Assembly (NCBI GenBank): GCA_035771165.1
Contig: JAWNZC010000314.1
Location: 6,970,001 to 7,034,000, forward strand
DNA length: 64,000 nt
DNA from: Paragorgia papillata
Lineage: Eukaryota > Cnidaria > Anthozoa > Scleralcyonacea > Coralliidae
Direction of reading: 5' to 3'
Both the position numbers and the translations under genes were made by a program. Positions within the stretch are counted from its first letter, which is position 1. Every line of letters starts with the position of its first letter. The notes below the pieces were generated by a model that ran no database searches, was not told the DNA's origin, and saw only the letters and a list, made by a program, of their open reading frames with translations. Shown piece by piece: positions 31,978 through 43,413 of this stretch.

Positions 31978-32993
31978 ATTTCTCAAGTCAATGTTTCAGT
32001 ATGTTGGTATAAAGATATGTTGAGAGTCAGGATGTGAATGTGCGTTGAAATTGCAATGAGTGTGTTGGTTTAGAATAAGGAATATGATAAAAATGGTATA
32101 ATAAAAATAAAATAGAATTGTGGTCTTACTAAAGGTTGTGTTCCTCGGCAGCCCGCATCTTCTTGAGGCCATTGTACTATTAATTATCCCTCTGTGTATT
32201 ATTCGCTCTCTATCTTTTGTCAAGTGTTAGAGTCGAAAGGCTTAATTTTGTCGAGTTGGTTGTGTTAATAGTCCTAGTTGTGTTTTGTGACGTCATACGT
32301 TGACGCGTGTGATTGGATAGTCTCGTTTAACTGTTAAGTTGTAAGTACTAGTGTAGATGGTGATCGTATTGTATGTCTAGTATACGTTTGAGTAGTTTAG
32401 GAGTAAGGCATTATCACAGACTCACATTGTTCCCTGTGTTATGTTTTGGTTGTATTTAAAAATATGGTGCCTGGGTTACATTTTTCGATTGATTATATTT
32501 GAATTAGAAACATGAGATATCATTGTCAGGTTAATATATATACATATATACATATGTAGAGTAATATAGAGTATAAGTTTACATTATAATTGAGCATGCA
32601 TATACTCTGCACATTGTGCATATGAGGTGTTCATTGTCTGTATCACTGGTTTAACTAAATCCTTTGTTGGCAAAATCAAGCAAAAAAGAAATGAAAAATG
32701 TTAAATTGAATTGTTTCGATAATATAATATTGTTTGATTCGGTGGTTATCTTGCGTGGTTTCGATTAATACTTGGTTTCTGCATAGGCGTTGTCTTCCAC
32801 TCTTTGGCCTCTATAGTAGATATAATGCTGCATCAGTGGTACTTCTGGTTTCACTGGTTAAACGGGCAAGGAGGACTGTAAATTCGATGTTTGAGGTTGT
32901 CGATTATGCTTGCGGTGGCGGCTTGGCTTCGATGATATTGACCAGGAAGATGTCTTCTCATGTGTATATCGTTTGTCGTTTGTTGTAGTGTTG

Positions 32994-33460
32994 TTAGTCA
33001 CTGTTTGTTGTTGTTGTGTCAAATTTACTGCGGACTAGGATGTCCTTTATATTTTGGTTACGTTGATATGCCGTTATTGGCATATCAGGCCATAAGATTT
33101 TCAACGTTGAGTCGTTTTCAATGAGATGCCAGTGTCGTTTAAGAATCTGTCCAATGTGAGTTGTGTTGTTGTTGTACGGGACGACGAATGTCAGTGGTGA
33201 GGTTTTGTCGTTGTTTTTTTCATAGTCGAGAAGTTCTTGTTGTGTGTATTGTGTAGCGTGGGTTATTGCTTCGTTGATAATGTCATTCTTGTATCCCCTG
33301 CTGGTCAGAATGATGTTTAGTTTTTCCAATTGATTGTGGAGTTTTGTATCGTTGGTAATTAGTCGTCTGTATCGTAGTGTTTGACTGTAGATCACTCCTC
33401 GTTTACATGAAGTTGGATGAAATGAGGTGTTGTGTAAGAGTAATGTTTTGTCTGTTGGTT
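32994..33460 (-). pseudogene. Truncated RT C-terminus in the 5' pLTR copy
   Basis: Encodes the last about 155 codons of the Penelope-like RT, identical to the full copy and cut off at the element boundary next to the target duplication. It follows from the truncated head-to-tail copy and is not a functional gene. Confidence 0.9.
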
Positions 33461-33539
33461 TGTTCTTTCAAATGCAATCATAAAAAACTGGGGTGAAATT
33501 TCATTGCATGGGCACTTTAAAATAATAGAGGAAAAGGAC

Positions 33540-33840
33540 GATACATGTAACCAATCAGATAGTGTATTTTCTTTAGAAAATCATTAATCAATCACATTTT
33601 GAAAACCGTTAGCCAATTGGATACTTTCATTAGAAAATCGTTAGCCAATCACATACTTTTTCAAGAAACCGTTAACCAATCAGATACTTTCTTTAGAAAA
33701 TCGTTAGCCAGTCACATACTTTTTCAAGAAACCACTAACCAATTAGATACTTTCATTAGAAAATCGTTAGCAAATCACATAATTTTTCATGAAATGGTTA
33801 ACCAATCAGATATCTTCTAGAAAATCTTGAACCAATATGA
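33540..33840. repeat. CCAAT-box tandem array (unit 1 copy)
   Basis: About ten units of 30-34 bp alternating TTAGCCAATCACATACTTTT and TTAACCAATCAGATACTTTC types. Seven keep an intact CCAAT. The unit 2 copy (63110-63560) has about fourteen units, twelve with CCAAT. The core matches the NF-Y consensus, but no gene is placed next to it here. Confidence 0.85.
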
Positions 33841-33949
33841 TCCTTGTCAACTATTATTTAAAACTTTGAATTTGGAAAGTACGAGTTATTATTCGTTTCA
33901 CTTTATACGAGCTTAACTGCTCAGAATGAATTAAAAATGTGAAACAATT

Positions 33950-34150
33950 TAAAGTGCCTTTGAAACGAAAATTAAGTTTGTTTTATTTAAAAGCACACTT
34001 AAAATGATAGAGTAACATATTTTGCAGTTTTTGGTTTCCTTGCTTCGTTTTTGAGATATTTCATTTTGTTTGATATGTAAATTTAACTTATAAGATAACT
34101 TTACGTCACTCTTTGCATAATGACTTATCGCAAAAGATTATATAATTCTA
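33950..34150. mobile_element. AAAGTGCC-family MITE, left arm only
   Basis: Starts TAAAGTGCCTTTGAAACG and matches the left arm of the complete copy at 63666-63971. The match to unit 2 ends inside it at about 34150, so this marks the duplication breakpoint or a deletion. Confidence 0.75.
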
Positions 34151-36276
34151 TTAGTAGAAAAGTCAAGCTTCGTGGCAAGAGAAGCACGCGTTGATTTGCC
34201 AGAATTGCCTGCATAATTTTGTCCACCGCTTGAACAGGATCAATTATAGGAAGTAACAGAGGGAATCTGGTATTGTAAAAAATAGAACCCAACAAAATTA
34301 GCAAAAGGCAATCTGTTCATTCACGTACCTTGCGTCTAAACCAATGTAAGTCTATTTTATATTCACTAACATAATCATTTCATTATTTTACTATAAATAT
34401 GCATTTACATGACATACATAAATTCATAATATTATATATATTGTGTATATAAAGGCACACTTTTTTGTGCGGGCCCCTGTGGTGTTACTCTCGAGTATTG
34501 AAAAGCTGAAAAGTATTAGACAGTCTACAGATTTCAGGAGAGTCCTCGCCAATTAAATTGTGTGAAAACATGGCGAACCACAAAGCGGATAACAGCAAGC
34601 TGTGATTTCTGTTGAAGTCGATGATCTAAAAGTGCACAAATATTTTGATTTTCGTTCATTAATCATTTATACAGCACGGTTGAGCGACTGAAACCAAACA
34701 CTGCTATTGGCTCATTGCTTCATTAGTACCGAAAATACAATGTGTTCAGCATGCGCAAGCGTGAAAAACTGTACACATTTGCATAAACGTGAACAAAAGC
34801 CTAGAACAAAGACTTTGGCTGCGTTTCCAAAACTTGGTTCTGATTTGCATCAAATTTGTATATTAACGTGCATTTTAAATTTTGATTGGTTGTGCTATGC
34901 TGTAAGAAAATTAGATTTCCAAGCACACAAGACCATGTCACACGAGGCAATTTTCCTTGCAACTTGCAACGCAATTTTTGTCGAAAACTGAAAATATTGC
35001 AAATTGCAGTGGGGGTGTCACACGCTGCAACTTCTCTCGTAGCCAGGGGCTCTGGAAGCTTTTCAAAGTTGTGGGTGTCTTGCGTCTCGCAGAATTCCAT
35101 AAACAGGGCCACGCCCTTCAGGGAATATAATAGATAACTAATAACTATATATACACAACATACAAGATAACATCACAAGTTCACAACAACTTCAAGAACT
35201 TTAAAAAAAAATATTATAAAAAAAAATATTATGTATAAAATAACGAAAAGATGTACTTCACGTCAACATTCAACAACACCAATTATCAATTTGTTTAAAA
35301 TTTGCTAAAATATTGTGGGTGTAAAATATTGCCTCGTTAACGCGCTAGCAATCAGACGCAGTGTTAATAGGCATGCTATCGCCCCATGCCCTGCGCGTTC
35401 CTTTGTTGTTAACCTTGGTTATAAATAACCTCATTTAACACCTACTGTCACTATACTTACCCGTATGGATGGTTAGGTGCAGACATGCATGTTTAAGAAT
35501 TTCCAGCCGTTGTTCGGTTACTTGGATACAGGTCTAGGACCATGTAATGGTCCCCAGCCTTGACCTGTCCACCAAACGTGATATCCACCACACGATATCA
35601 CTCATCCAAGCAACACTCCTGGGTTTTATCCCTGTCACCTACCATCCACACGCCACCCAACGGCTAGTAACTAAAGTAATGGAAGACTGGTACTAGTTGA
35701 ACGTTGTCATTGCCGCGTTAACGGGCTAGCAATCAGAAATCAGACGCAGTGTTGGAACCAGAGGAAATTAGATATTCCCACAGTCCCTCCCTGCAATCAA
35801 AGAGGTAAGTGTAATACTTCCACCAATTAATTGGTGTGGTCGGTGCAAGCCATACCGAGTGGCGGTGGTCAGCTCAAGATCCTGCATGGATGCATGATCT
35901 TAACCTGGATCCAAGTACCGCTATTCGCCCCAGGCCCCCAACGGGCTACGTCATAAGTTCACCTCAACTCATTCTTCTCAAACACGGCCACTTTAATAGC
36001 GGCGCTCCAAAATACAAACTTCGCACGTAATATACAACTTTGTTTTGGAGAATTTAGAAATAAAATTAACTTTATACAATTGCCAACTATCATAATATCA
36101 GTCTTTAAGATTGCCAACAATATTTTCATAAGAGAGCCACTTTAACATTATTGTGTAGCTTATAGAATCAACAAAATTTTTATGAAAATTTGTAAGTCGA
36201 GAAATATGTCAAATGAAAAATTTGTTCATGTTCAAACGATATTTTCTTTTTTGCCATTCAAAATTTGTTTAGTTTA
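34151..36276. other. Intergenic, no gene identified
   Basis: AT-rich. A GCGCTAGCAATCAGACGCAGTGTT sequence occurs at about 35339 and a near copy at about 35716, bracketing unfamiliar sequence with a GACCATGTAATGGTCC palindrome (35549). A possible donor (AAAGAGGTAAGTG, about 35799) and the small frame at 35836-36030 might be exonic, but nothing supports a gene model. Confidence 0.5.
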
Positions 36277-36835
36277 AAGTGCCTATGAAATGAAAATTAA
36301 GCTGGTCTTATTTGAAAGAACACTTAAAATGATAGAGTAACATATTTTGCAGTTTTTCGTTTCCTTGCTTCGTTAATGTTGAGATATTTCAGTTTGCTTG
36401 ATGAAAATGTCGCATGTTGCGACGTCACACGTGCATAATGAGTTATCGTCTTATCGAAAAACGTTACATATCTTTCAAATATAATCTCTTGAAAACCTAC
36501 ATGTTTAGTATTCTGGCCGAAACACAAGCACATGCGTCCCTCGAATTATTTTGGTTTGATAATAGCAAAGATATATAACTTTCTTCAATAACTCATTATG
36601 CAGATGACGTTAAAATATTTAATTTGCACTATCAAACAAACTGGACGTTTTTCGATAACTCATTATGCACCGCGTGTGACGTCGCAACATGCGACATTTT
36701 CATCAAGCAAACTAAAATATCTCAACATTAATTAACGAAGCAAGGAAACGAAAAACTTCAAAAGATGTTACTCTATCATTTTAAGTGTTCTTTCAAATAA
36801 AACAGACTTAATTTTCGTTTCGTATAGGCACTTTA
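36277..36835. mobile_element. AAAGTGCC-family MITE, complete copy
   Basis: TAAAGTGCCTATGAAATGAA at the left mirrors GTTTCGTATAGGCACTTTA at the right, with long arms containing CTTGCTTCGTTAATG and GACATTTTCATCAAGCAAAC-type sequence. TA or TTAA at the edges. No ORF. Confidence 0.85.
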
Positions 36836-36922
36836 ACATTATTGTGTAACAATTTTTTAAAGTATACGTTTGGGGGTAGAGAAACATCAAAAGATAAGAT
36901 CTCAAAAGAAAAATATCTCCTC

Positions 36923-37254
36923 TTACAGTCAAAGTGGAAATACCTTCCCACTTCTTCTTCTGTAGTTTGTTGTGTATTACTGTATTTCTGTAGCCGCTAC
37001 AGAAACGTGAGAAAAATCTAGCGATAAATTAAGTCGCTTATTCTTGATTTATATTTGTTTGCTGGTATCGATTTGGGAGAAACATTGGTAATTATATTAT
37101 GATTAAATTTCATGAAAGCTAAATTATATTTTCAGTTCACATCATTTTTCGACAAAAAAATTTTCATACGTTTCCCGTAGCGACTAAAGAAATACAGTAA
37201 TACACAACAAACTACAGAAGAAGAAGTGGGAAGGTATTTCCATTTTGACTGTAA
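36923..37254. mobile_element. MITE with about 85-bp terminal inverted repeats
   Basis: TTACAGTCAAAGTGGAAATA at the left mirrors TATTTCCATTTTGACTGTAA at the right. Arms continue through CTTCTTCTTCTGTAGTTTGT. TA flanks suggest a Tc1/mariner-type MITE. Confidence 0.85.
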
Positions 37255-37302
37255 TAACCTAATATAATGTGGTACACGCATTTGGAGTCACTATAGTCAT
37301 GC

Positions 37303-37468
37303 AACAAACAAACAAACAAACAAACAAACAAACAAACAAACGAACGAACGAACGAACGAACAAACAAACAAACAAACAAACAAACAAACAAACAAACAAA
37401 CAAACAAACAAACAAACAAACAAACGAACGAACGAACGAACGAACAAACAAACAAACAAACAAACAAT
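37303..37468. repeat. (CAAA)n / (CGAA)n microsatellite
   Basis: Alternating blocks of CAAA and CGAA repeats. It abuts AT-rich sequence with CTTTATTTAAACACGG, which looks like a retroposon 3' end read in reverse. All long frames across it are low-complexity artefacts. Confidence 0.95.
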
Positions 37469-37676
37469 ACGACAACTTTATTTAAACACGGCAAGACCTT
37501 CAGGTAGTTAAAAATACAAACCGGATCAGTAGTCGGACAATAATGTAACTAACTAAATACAATATTACATAAAACATAAAGAAGGGTAAAAACATAACCT
37601 CCTGGCGGAGGTAATAATTACGCTAATGCATCATAAAGTTCCAAGTTAAAGTAAATTCCTTCAAGTGCCATTTTGT

Positions 37677-38025
37677 CTAGCACAAGCCATCTAGTTCTTT
37701 CTCGACGGCAGCTTTGCTCATCGCCATTCCAGTTTTGACCTGATCTTGTATTTCTTTAACCTCAGCTTGCGACATAGGCATCACAGCTTCTACTTCTCTT
37801 TCAATTCTTCCTATTCTCTTATCAAACGCTTCATCTATTTCCTTTTTCTTTTCATGGGCAATTCTTTTGATGGCCATCTGTGCCTCTTCGCAACCCTGGT
37901 TCAATTCTTTCCTCTTTTGCGTAATTTCGTGTTTATTGGCAGGATCAACCCCAATTAGTTTCCCCAAGCACGTCACGCGATCCATCAAATGCTCACCGGA
38001 AACCTCAACGTAAGCGCTTGAAATG
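37677..38025 (-). CDS. Predicted second coding exon of family A gene A2
   Basis: On the minus strand an acceptor TATGTTTTCAACAG (about 38026-38039) is followed by an open frame to TAG at 37677-37679. With the donor at 38739, the junction codon is AG+C (Ser) and the frame is kept, adding 116 codons and giving a 706-residue protein. The added part is helical and charged (SGEHLMDRVTCLGKLIG, then a Lys/Glu-rich coiled coil ending in DGLC), in keeping with the family A C-terminal helices. The first in-exon Met is not needed as a start. Evidence is splice consensus plus phase only. Confidence 0.65.
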
Positions 38026-38735
<710 letters not shown>

Positions 38736-38739
<4 letters not shown>

Positions 38740-40511
38740 CTATTTACGACAAACGCGATCTGATTGGCTTGAAATGCTTGTTCAAAAATGACGTCACGCA
38801 TGGTGTTTGACATCGCCAGGCCAGCTTCGGTGAGTTTCTTCTGATTGCAAGATGTTTTAACGAAAGTTTGCAATGACTGAGCAAAGCAACACTTGACCAA
38901 ATTGGCGAGCATTTGGAAGAATTGAACCAGTTTTCCCCATTGCTCTTGTAACTCACCCAGCGCTTTGATTCCATTAATCAAAACCTCTCGAATGGACTCG
39001 AAGTCGATCTTCTGTAAGTCATACTTGGCTAAGTCGGCCAGGATATCTCCATATTCTTTCATTCTCTCTGCCAGGTCTTCACAAGATTTGTCGTAGTGAT
39101 TTCTGGAATCTTTCAACATCTCTTTCGCAGTTTCGGTTTTGAACCGGGCATTTTGTAAGGCAGACTTTACCAATTCATCGTCACCACTGCTTTCTTGGTT
39201 TGCCTGCACTTGCTTACTAAGTTGCGGTGGATTACTTGGGATACTGTTACCACCAAGAGAAGCACGTGACGCGACGCCCATAGTCGCAACTCGTGACGAC
39301 AACTTTTGGGCGCCATCTACCACATCTTTGATGTCCTCACCGTCCTTATTCAAAGCTTTTTGCAAATCCAACAACGTTTGACAGATTTCTACCCCGTCAA
39401 CGCAAAGTTGTTTCACATTCTCGCGGATTTCCAACTCGCTTTCTGGCAGTATCTTCTCCACGATTGTCTCCAGCTGCTTTTTGACGTATTGCGCTCCCTT
39501 CGCCTTTCCTATTTTATTCCAGTCAGGTTCTATTCCTCCTTGTTTGTTTTTCCCACCACAAGCCAATCTCTCCAACGCATCCGTTTGCACTTTGATCTGA
39601 GGCACTTTCTTGAATATTTTCACCATGACAGATTCATCAGGACTGGCCGATGACGAAGCAGATGCTTTTCCTGTAGACGAAGCAGGTGCTTTTCCTGAAG
39701 ACGAAGCGCGCATCGGGTTTGCCATTCTAATAAACCCAGTAAAATTTCGAGCAACATCAATAACAGCGCCAGCCACCGCTAACCCGATTAGATCTCCAGT
39801 AGAGGGCATTGTATCCAAAGCTTCCTTATAATCATTCTCTGCATTTTTCATTTGTTTCATCATTTCTTTCTGTTTCTTCTCGGCTTCGGCTTTCTGCGTT
39901 TCTATAGATTTCTTATACTCGTTTGCCACTTCAATGGCCGTCTTGGTATCTTTTAAATTCTGCTCGTACTGACCCCTGGCTCTCGTACAAGCCTCGAGAA
40001 GCTCTGCTACCAGTTGCATGACAGCCACGAATTCGTTTTGTACGGATCCCGATAATGCTACACACTCTTCAGCAATAGTTTCAATGCTTTTTAAGGCGTC
40101 GGGCAGCATCAGAGCCACTTCTTCGGGGGATCCCGAAATGAGGAATTTCACAGCTGTCCTCACATGCCCATCGACGTTGCCCGAATGTAGGCGAATCTGA
40201 TCCATGCAGGTGTGAGCCAGGTTAAAAGCCCCCCAGCCCTTGTTGCTAACCTGCGCCAGACAGGCACGGAATGAATCTGGATATTTGAGCAGTTTGAAGT
40301 TGATTGGGTTGGCTTTGTCTTGCAGAGAGAAGTCTGTATCGGCAGAAACGAGGATTAACTGGCCCAGGAGAGCGATAGATACAGGAGCTGGAACGAGAAA
40401 ACGATCCCAATTTGCATAAGGCGCCATCATCGTTTTCATTTCTTCTTTCTTGTCAACACCTTTGTTGATGCTCGCCATGGCTTTATCGATTTTCTGAATG
40501 CTGTCCGACAT
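38736..40511 (-). CDS. Family A coiled-coil/hydrophobic-segment protein A2 (exon 1)
   Basis: Open frame of 591 codons to a TAA at 38736-38738; the spliced exon would end at 38740. Same layout as A1: helical N-terminus, coiled coil (155-235), hydrophobic segment TGDLIGLAVAGAVIDVARNF (238-257), shorter Ser/Ala linker, helical C-terminal half. It differs from A1 by scattered residues and five fewer linker residues. Coding GC content is visibly higher than that of the flanks. No signal peptide. It lies divergently from B4, about 12 kb away, as A1 does from B1. Membrane insertion or pore formation is an inference from architecture; a cytoskeletal or scaffold coiled-coil protein is an alternative. 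Confidence 0.9.
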
Positions 40512-40721
40512 TGTAAAAATTACTTTACCTTAAAACAAAGGCAGCGTGTAATGTTAGCGAAACAAAATTCCATTAAGACAATGATTTTGTCGTGGTGACA
40601 AATTTAATTATAAAATAGGTTGCGTCTTACGCACGCTGTGATTGGTCAATTACCGTGTTTATATCAGGCTATGTAAACACGGTTGTGACGTCACGGCACA
40701 TTTCTTAGCCTTATTTCATAA

Positions 40722-40920
40722 AAGAAATAGAAAATGGATGCCCTGTGTTTATATAACCTGATGCAAACACTCGAGTGACTTTGGGAGAATTCGAAAGTAC
40801 TTAGGTAAACCGTCGCCCACGAGCCGTAGGCGAGGGTTTACATAAGTACTTTCGAATTCTCCCAACTCACTCGTGTTTGCATCAGGCTATATAAATACGG
40901 GCGGTCATTTTCTATTTCTT
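40722..40920. repeat. Foldback palindrome
   Basis: AAGAAATAGAAAATG at the left mirrors CATTTTCTATTTCTT at the right. The arms include GATGCAAACACTCGAGTGA and GAGAATTCGAAAGTACTTA, with a GTCGCCCACGAGCCGTAGGC apex. It sits just upstream of A2. Confidence 0.85.
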
Positions 40921-41236
40921 AAATATATCATGGGAAAAACGTATTAACCACGGTGCATGAATGGCTATATACTGAATAGTTCTGAAAAGAACTGTTCGAA
41001 ACTTAGCAGCAGAAGAAGAAAATAAATTGAGCGTAGTAGATAAATACTAGAAAGTAACACTATACATGCATTTCGGCTTTCACTTCTTTTGTGAGTTCCG
41101 ATTGGGTAATTTGCACCACGTGATACCTTGACAGTATAAAGGCACGGAATTTTTGCTTAAAAGCATTTTCATATTCAATTCAAGTACAATACAAGGAGTC
41201 GCAACACAAGTAATACATACGCGAGTTGCACGATGA
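40921..41236. other. Spacer, no gene seen
   Basis: AT-rich. The open frame running into the minisatellite (41080-41613, minus) is a repeat artefact. Confidence 0.6.
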
Positions 41237-41577
41237 TGCGCGCGCATCATTTTGGCGGGCCACAGGTATAATTTTGGCGGGCCACAGGCATAATTTTGGC
41301 GAGCCACAGGTATAATTTTGGCGGGCCACAGGTATAATTTTCGTGGGTCACAGGCATCATTTTGGCGGGCTACAGGTAGAATTTTGGCGGGCCACAGGCA
41401 TAATTTTGGCGGGCTACATGCATAATTTTGGCGGACCACAGGCATAATTTTGGCGGGCCACAAGCATAATTTTGGCGGCCACAGGCATAATTTTGGCGGG
41501 CCACAGGCATAATTTTGGTGGGCCACAGGCATAATTTTGGCGGGCCACAGGCATAATTTTGGCGGGCTACAGGCATA
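41237..41577. repeat. 22-bp minisatellite
   Basis: About fifteen copies of ATAATTTTGGCGGGCCACAG plus two bases, with single-base variants and one 1-bp shorter unit (about 41474). The repeat is open in more than one minus-strand frame, so the frames have no coding value. Confidence 0.95.
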
Positions 41578-41636
41578 ACAAATGTGGTAAATGAAAGAAA
41601 TTCGAATTAGCATCAGGAACTATTTCTATCTTTAAA

Positions 41637-41757
<121 letters not shown>

Positions 41758-42062
41758 GCTTTATTTAAAGAAGGTAAAATCAGTACAGCCAGTGGCTGGT
41801 TTACATGATGCCTTCTATGTATAAGAATTAATTAGAATACTAAACTATCTAGAATCAATATTATCTAAAATACATAACTATCTATAGTACAAATTAAAAA
41901 TACAAATTAATTTAGGTCTTAGTTAGTAATTTCATGTTTAGTATCGGCCAAGTTTTAATGCATGCGGTCCGCCAAGATGATGCGCCCGCAACATCGTGCA
42001 ACTGGCTTATACACTGATATAAGCTCACACAGTTCAGACGTGAGCATTGGGTACGACTTGTC

Positions 42063-42480
42063 CAATAGACCATTTGCATGATGACGTGAGATGGCGTTGG
42101 GTGACTACAACTACCAGAATGCTTTGCCAGTATTCTGTGGTTTCGGCTAAAAGGGATGACTCAAAAGGACCCATTTTTTCCAAATTTGTCGTCAGCTTTC
42201 AGTGAGTCTCAAGATTTTAGCAATCTCTCCGATCCCCTAACCACAATATAAAGCCTAACAGACTAATCAGAAATATGGTTTACCGCCTAGCTTTTTGGAA
42301 GAACATATTTGACGACATATCTTGGAAAGGACACGAAAGGACACGAAAGGACTGGTAGCTCCCTTTGAGTGATCCCTTTTAGCCGAAACCCTAGAATACC
42401 GGCAAACCATTCTGGTATAGTTGTAGTCACCCAACCCAACGCCATTTTATAACGTCATCATGCAAAAAGACATCTAATTG
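42063..42480. mobile_element. Foldback MITE
   Basis: CAATAGACCATTTGCATGAT at the left mirrors ATCATGCAAAAAGACATCTA at the right, with inner arms ATGGCGTTGGGTGACTACAA and GGTTTCGGCTAAAAGGGAT. No ORF. Confidence 0.8.
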
Positions 42481-42778
42481 TTCAGATTTATCAACAACCT
42501 TTGAGATATAAGCTGTTTAAGCTGAGAAAATTGATCGGAAAAAGTTGTGTAAACCAGGACGAATTTGATTTACAACACCTGATTAAACATTTACTTCTTT
42601 TGAATTTTCTTCATGAATTTTAACAACATTTACATGCACACTGTCCTTGTTTAGTTTCCTCGCTAAAGAACAATTCACAAACTAATACTCGTATAAAAAA
42701 AATATATATATATATATAATTAAAGACTAAAGAACAAGCTTTTAGCGGATAAATTCAAGTATACGCTTCTTTCAATAT

Positions 42779-43194
42779 TTAAAGTGCCCCTAACTTCGAC
42801 AGTTTTTTATTGTCTTATTTGGAAGAACGTTTAAAATGATAAGATATTTTGAGATATTTCATTTTGTTTGATATGCAAATTCCGAAATTTAGGTCACACA
42901 TGCATCATCAAATAAAAACACTAAAGTATGAATAACACTCAAGTATGAATACCATGTGTGCGTGTTTCTCCCACAACACCAAACTTCTCGATTTTAAAGG
43001 ATTTCGTTCGAGAATGAAAGAGATACACAAACTTCTTCGATAAGTCATTATGCATGTAAATTCCGGACATTTGCATATCAAACAAAATGAAATATCTAAA
43101 AAATAAAGCGAAAATCTTCCAAAGAAGTTACTTTATCATTTTAAAAGTTCTTCCAAATAAGACAATAAAAACTGTCGAGGTTAGGGGCACTTTA
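42779..43194. mobile_element. MITE (AAAGTGCCCCTAAC variant) inside the non-LTR RT
   Basis: TAAAGTGCCCCTAACTTCGA at the left mirrors TCGAGGTTAGGGGCACTTTA at the right. Removing it restores the RT frame across LSIFNRIFEK, showing insertion at a TA (or TTAA-like) site. Confidence 0.85.
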
Positions 43195-43413
43195 ACAGAA
43201 TTTTCGAAAAAATTATGTACAATCGCCTCAAGGTTTTTCTTGAGGAACACAATGTCTTGTTTCGGAATCAATATGGCTTTCGTGAAAAACGTTCAACTCA
43301 ACACGCTATACTTGACATCGTAAATCAAATTCAAACAAATATGGATCAGAAGAAGTTTGCGTGTTGTATTTTTATTGATTTACAAAAAGCGTTCGATACG
43401 GTAAATCACTCTA

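Larger units (their letters stand above)
27040..33460 (-). mobile_element. Penelope-like element, tandem partial + full copy with pLTRs
   Basis: The element reads on the minus strand: a 5'-truncated copy (33460 to about 31716) is joined head-to-tail to a full-length copy (31715 to 27040). This makes two direct repeats, 27040-28781 and 31716-33460, that I see differing by one base (a T at about 28182). This pLTR layout is characteristic of Penelope-like elements. Target duplications of 41 bp, starting TGTTCTTTCAAATGC, lie at 26999-27039 and 33461-33501. Near-identity of the repeats and the empty site in unit 2 indicate a recent insertion. It lacks a recognisable GIY-YIG endonuclease domain. 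Confidence 0.92.
26620..33518. mobile_element. AAAGTGCC-family MITE interrupted by the Penelope-like element
   Basis: Left arm at 26620-27039 (TGCCTATGCAACGAAAACAC onward) and right end at 33461-33518 (to GGGCACTTTAA). Arms contain TTTGCATATCAAACAAACCTG and its inverse. Unit 2 holds the uninterrupted copy at 62663-63095. Relatives lie at 36277, 42780, 46835, 49509 and 63666. Confidence 0.85.
20332..34150. repeat. Segmental duplication block with B3 (unit 1 copy)
   Basis: From TTCAGATTTCCTAGTAGCAC the block aligns with 57380-63866. It contains B3, a shared hAT-like MITE, tRNA-like repeat pieces, a CCAAT-rich tandem array and a MITE fragment. Relative to unit 2 it has gained a 912-bp hAT element (25271) and the 6.4-kb Penelope-like element (27040), plus a small foldback at about 22112-22258. 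Confidence 0.9.

Noticed and set aside
37212..37511. Frames of CLFVCLFV / KQTNKQTN repeats
   Set aside because: Translation of a (CAAA)n/(CGAA)n microsatellite.
41237..41577. CRISPR-like repeat array
   Set aside because: The 22-bp units are contiguous with no spacers, and the genome is eukaryotic.
41080..41613. Long minus-strand frames of a repeated ACGPPKLCLWPAKIMPV-like peptide
   Set aside because: The frames are generated by the 22-bp minisatellite being open in more than one frame; there is no unique sequence, start context or splice support.
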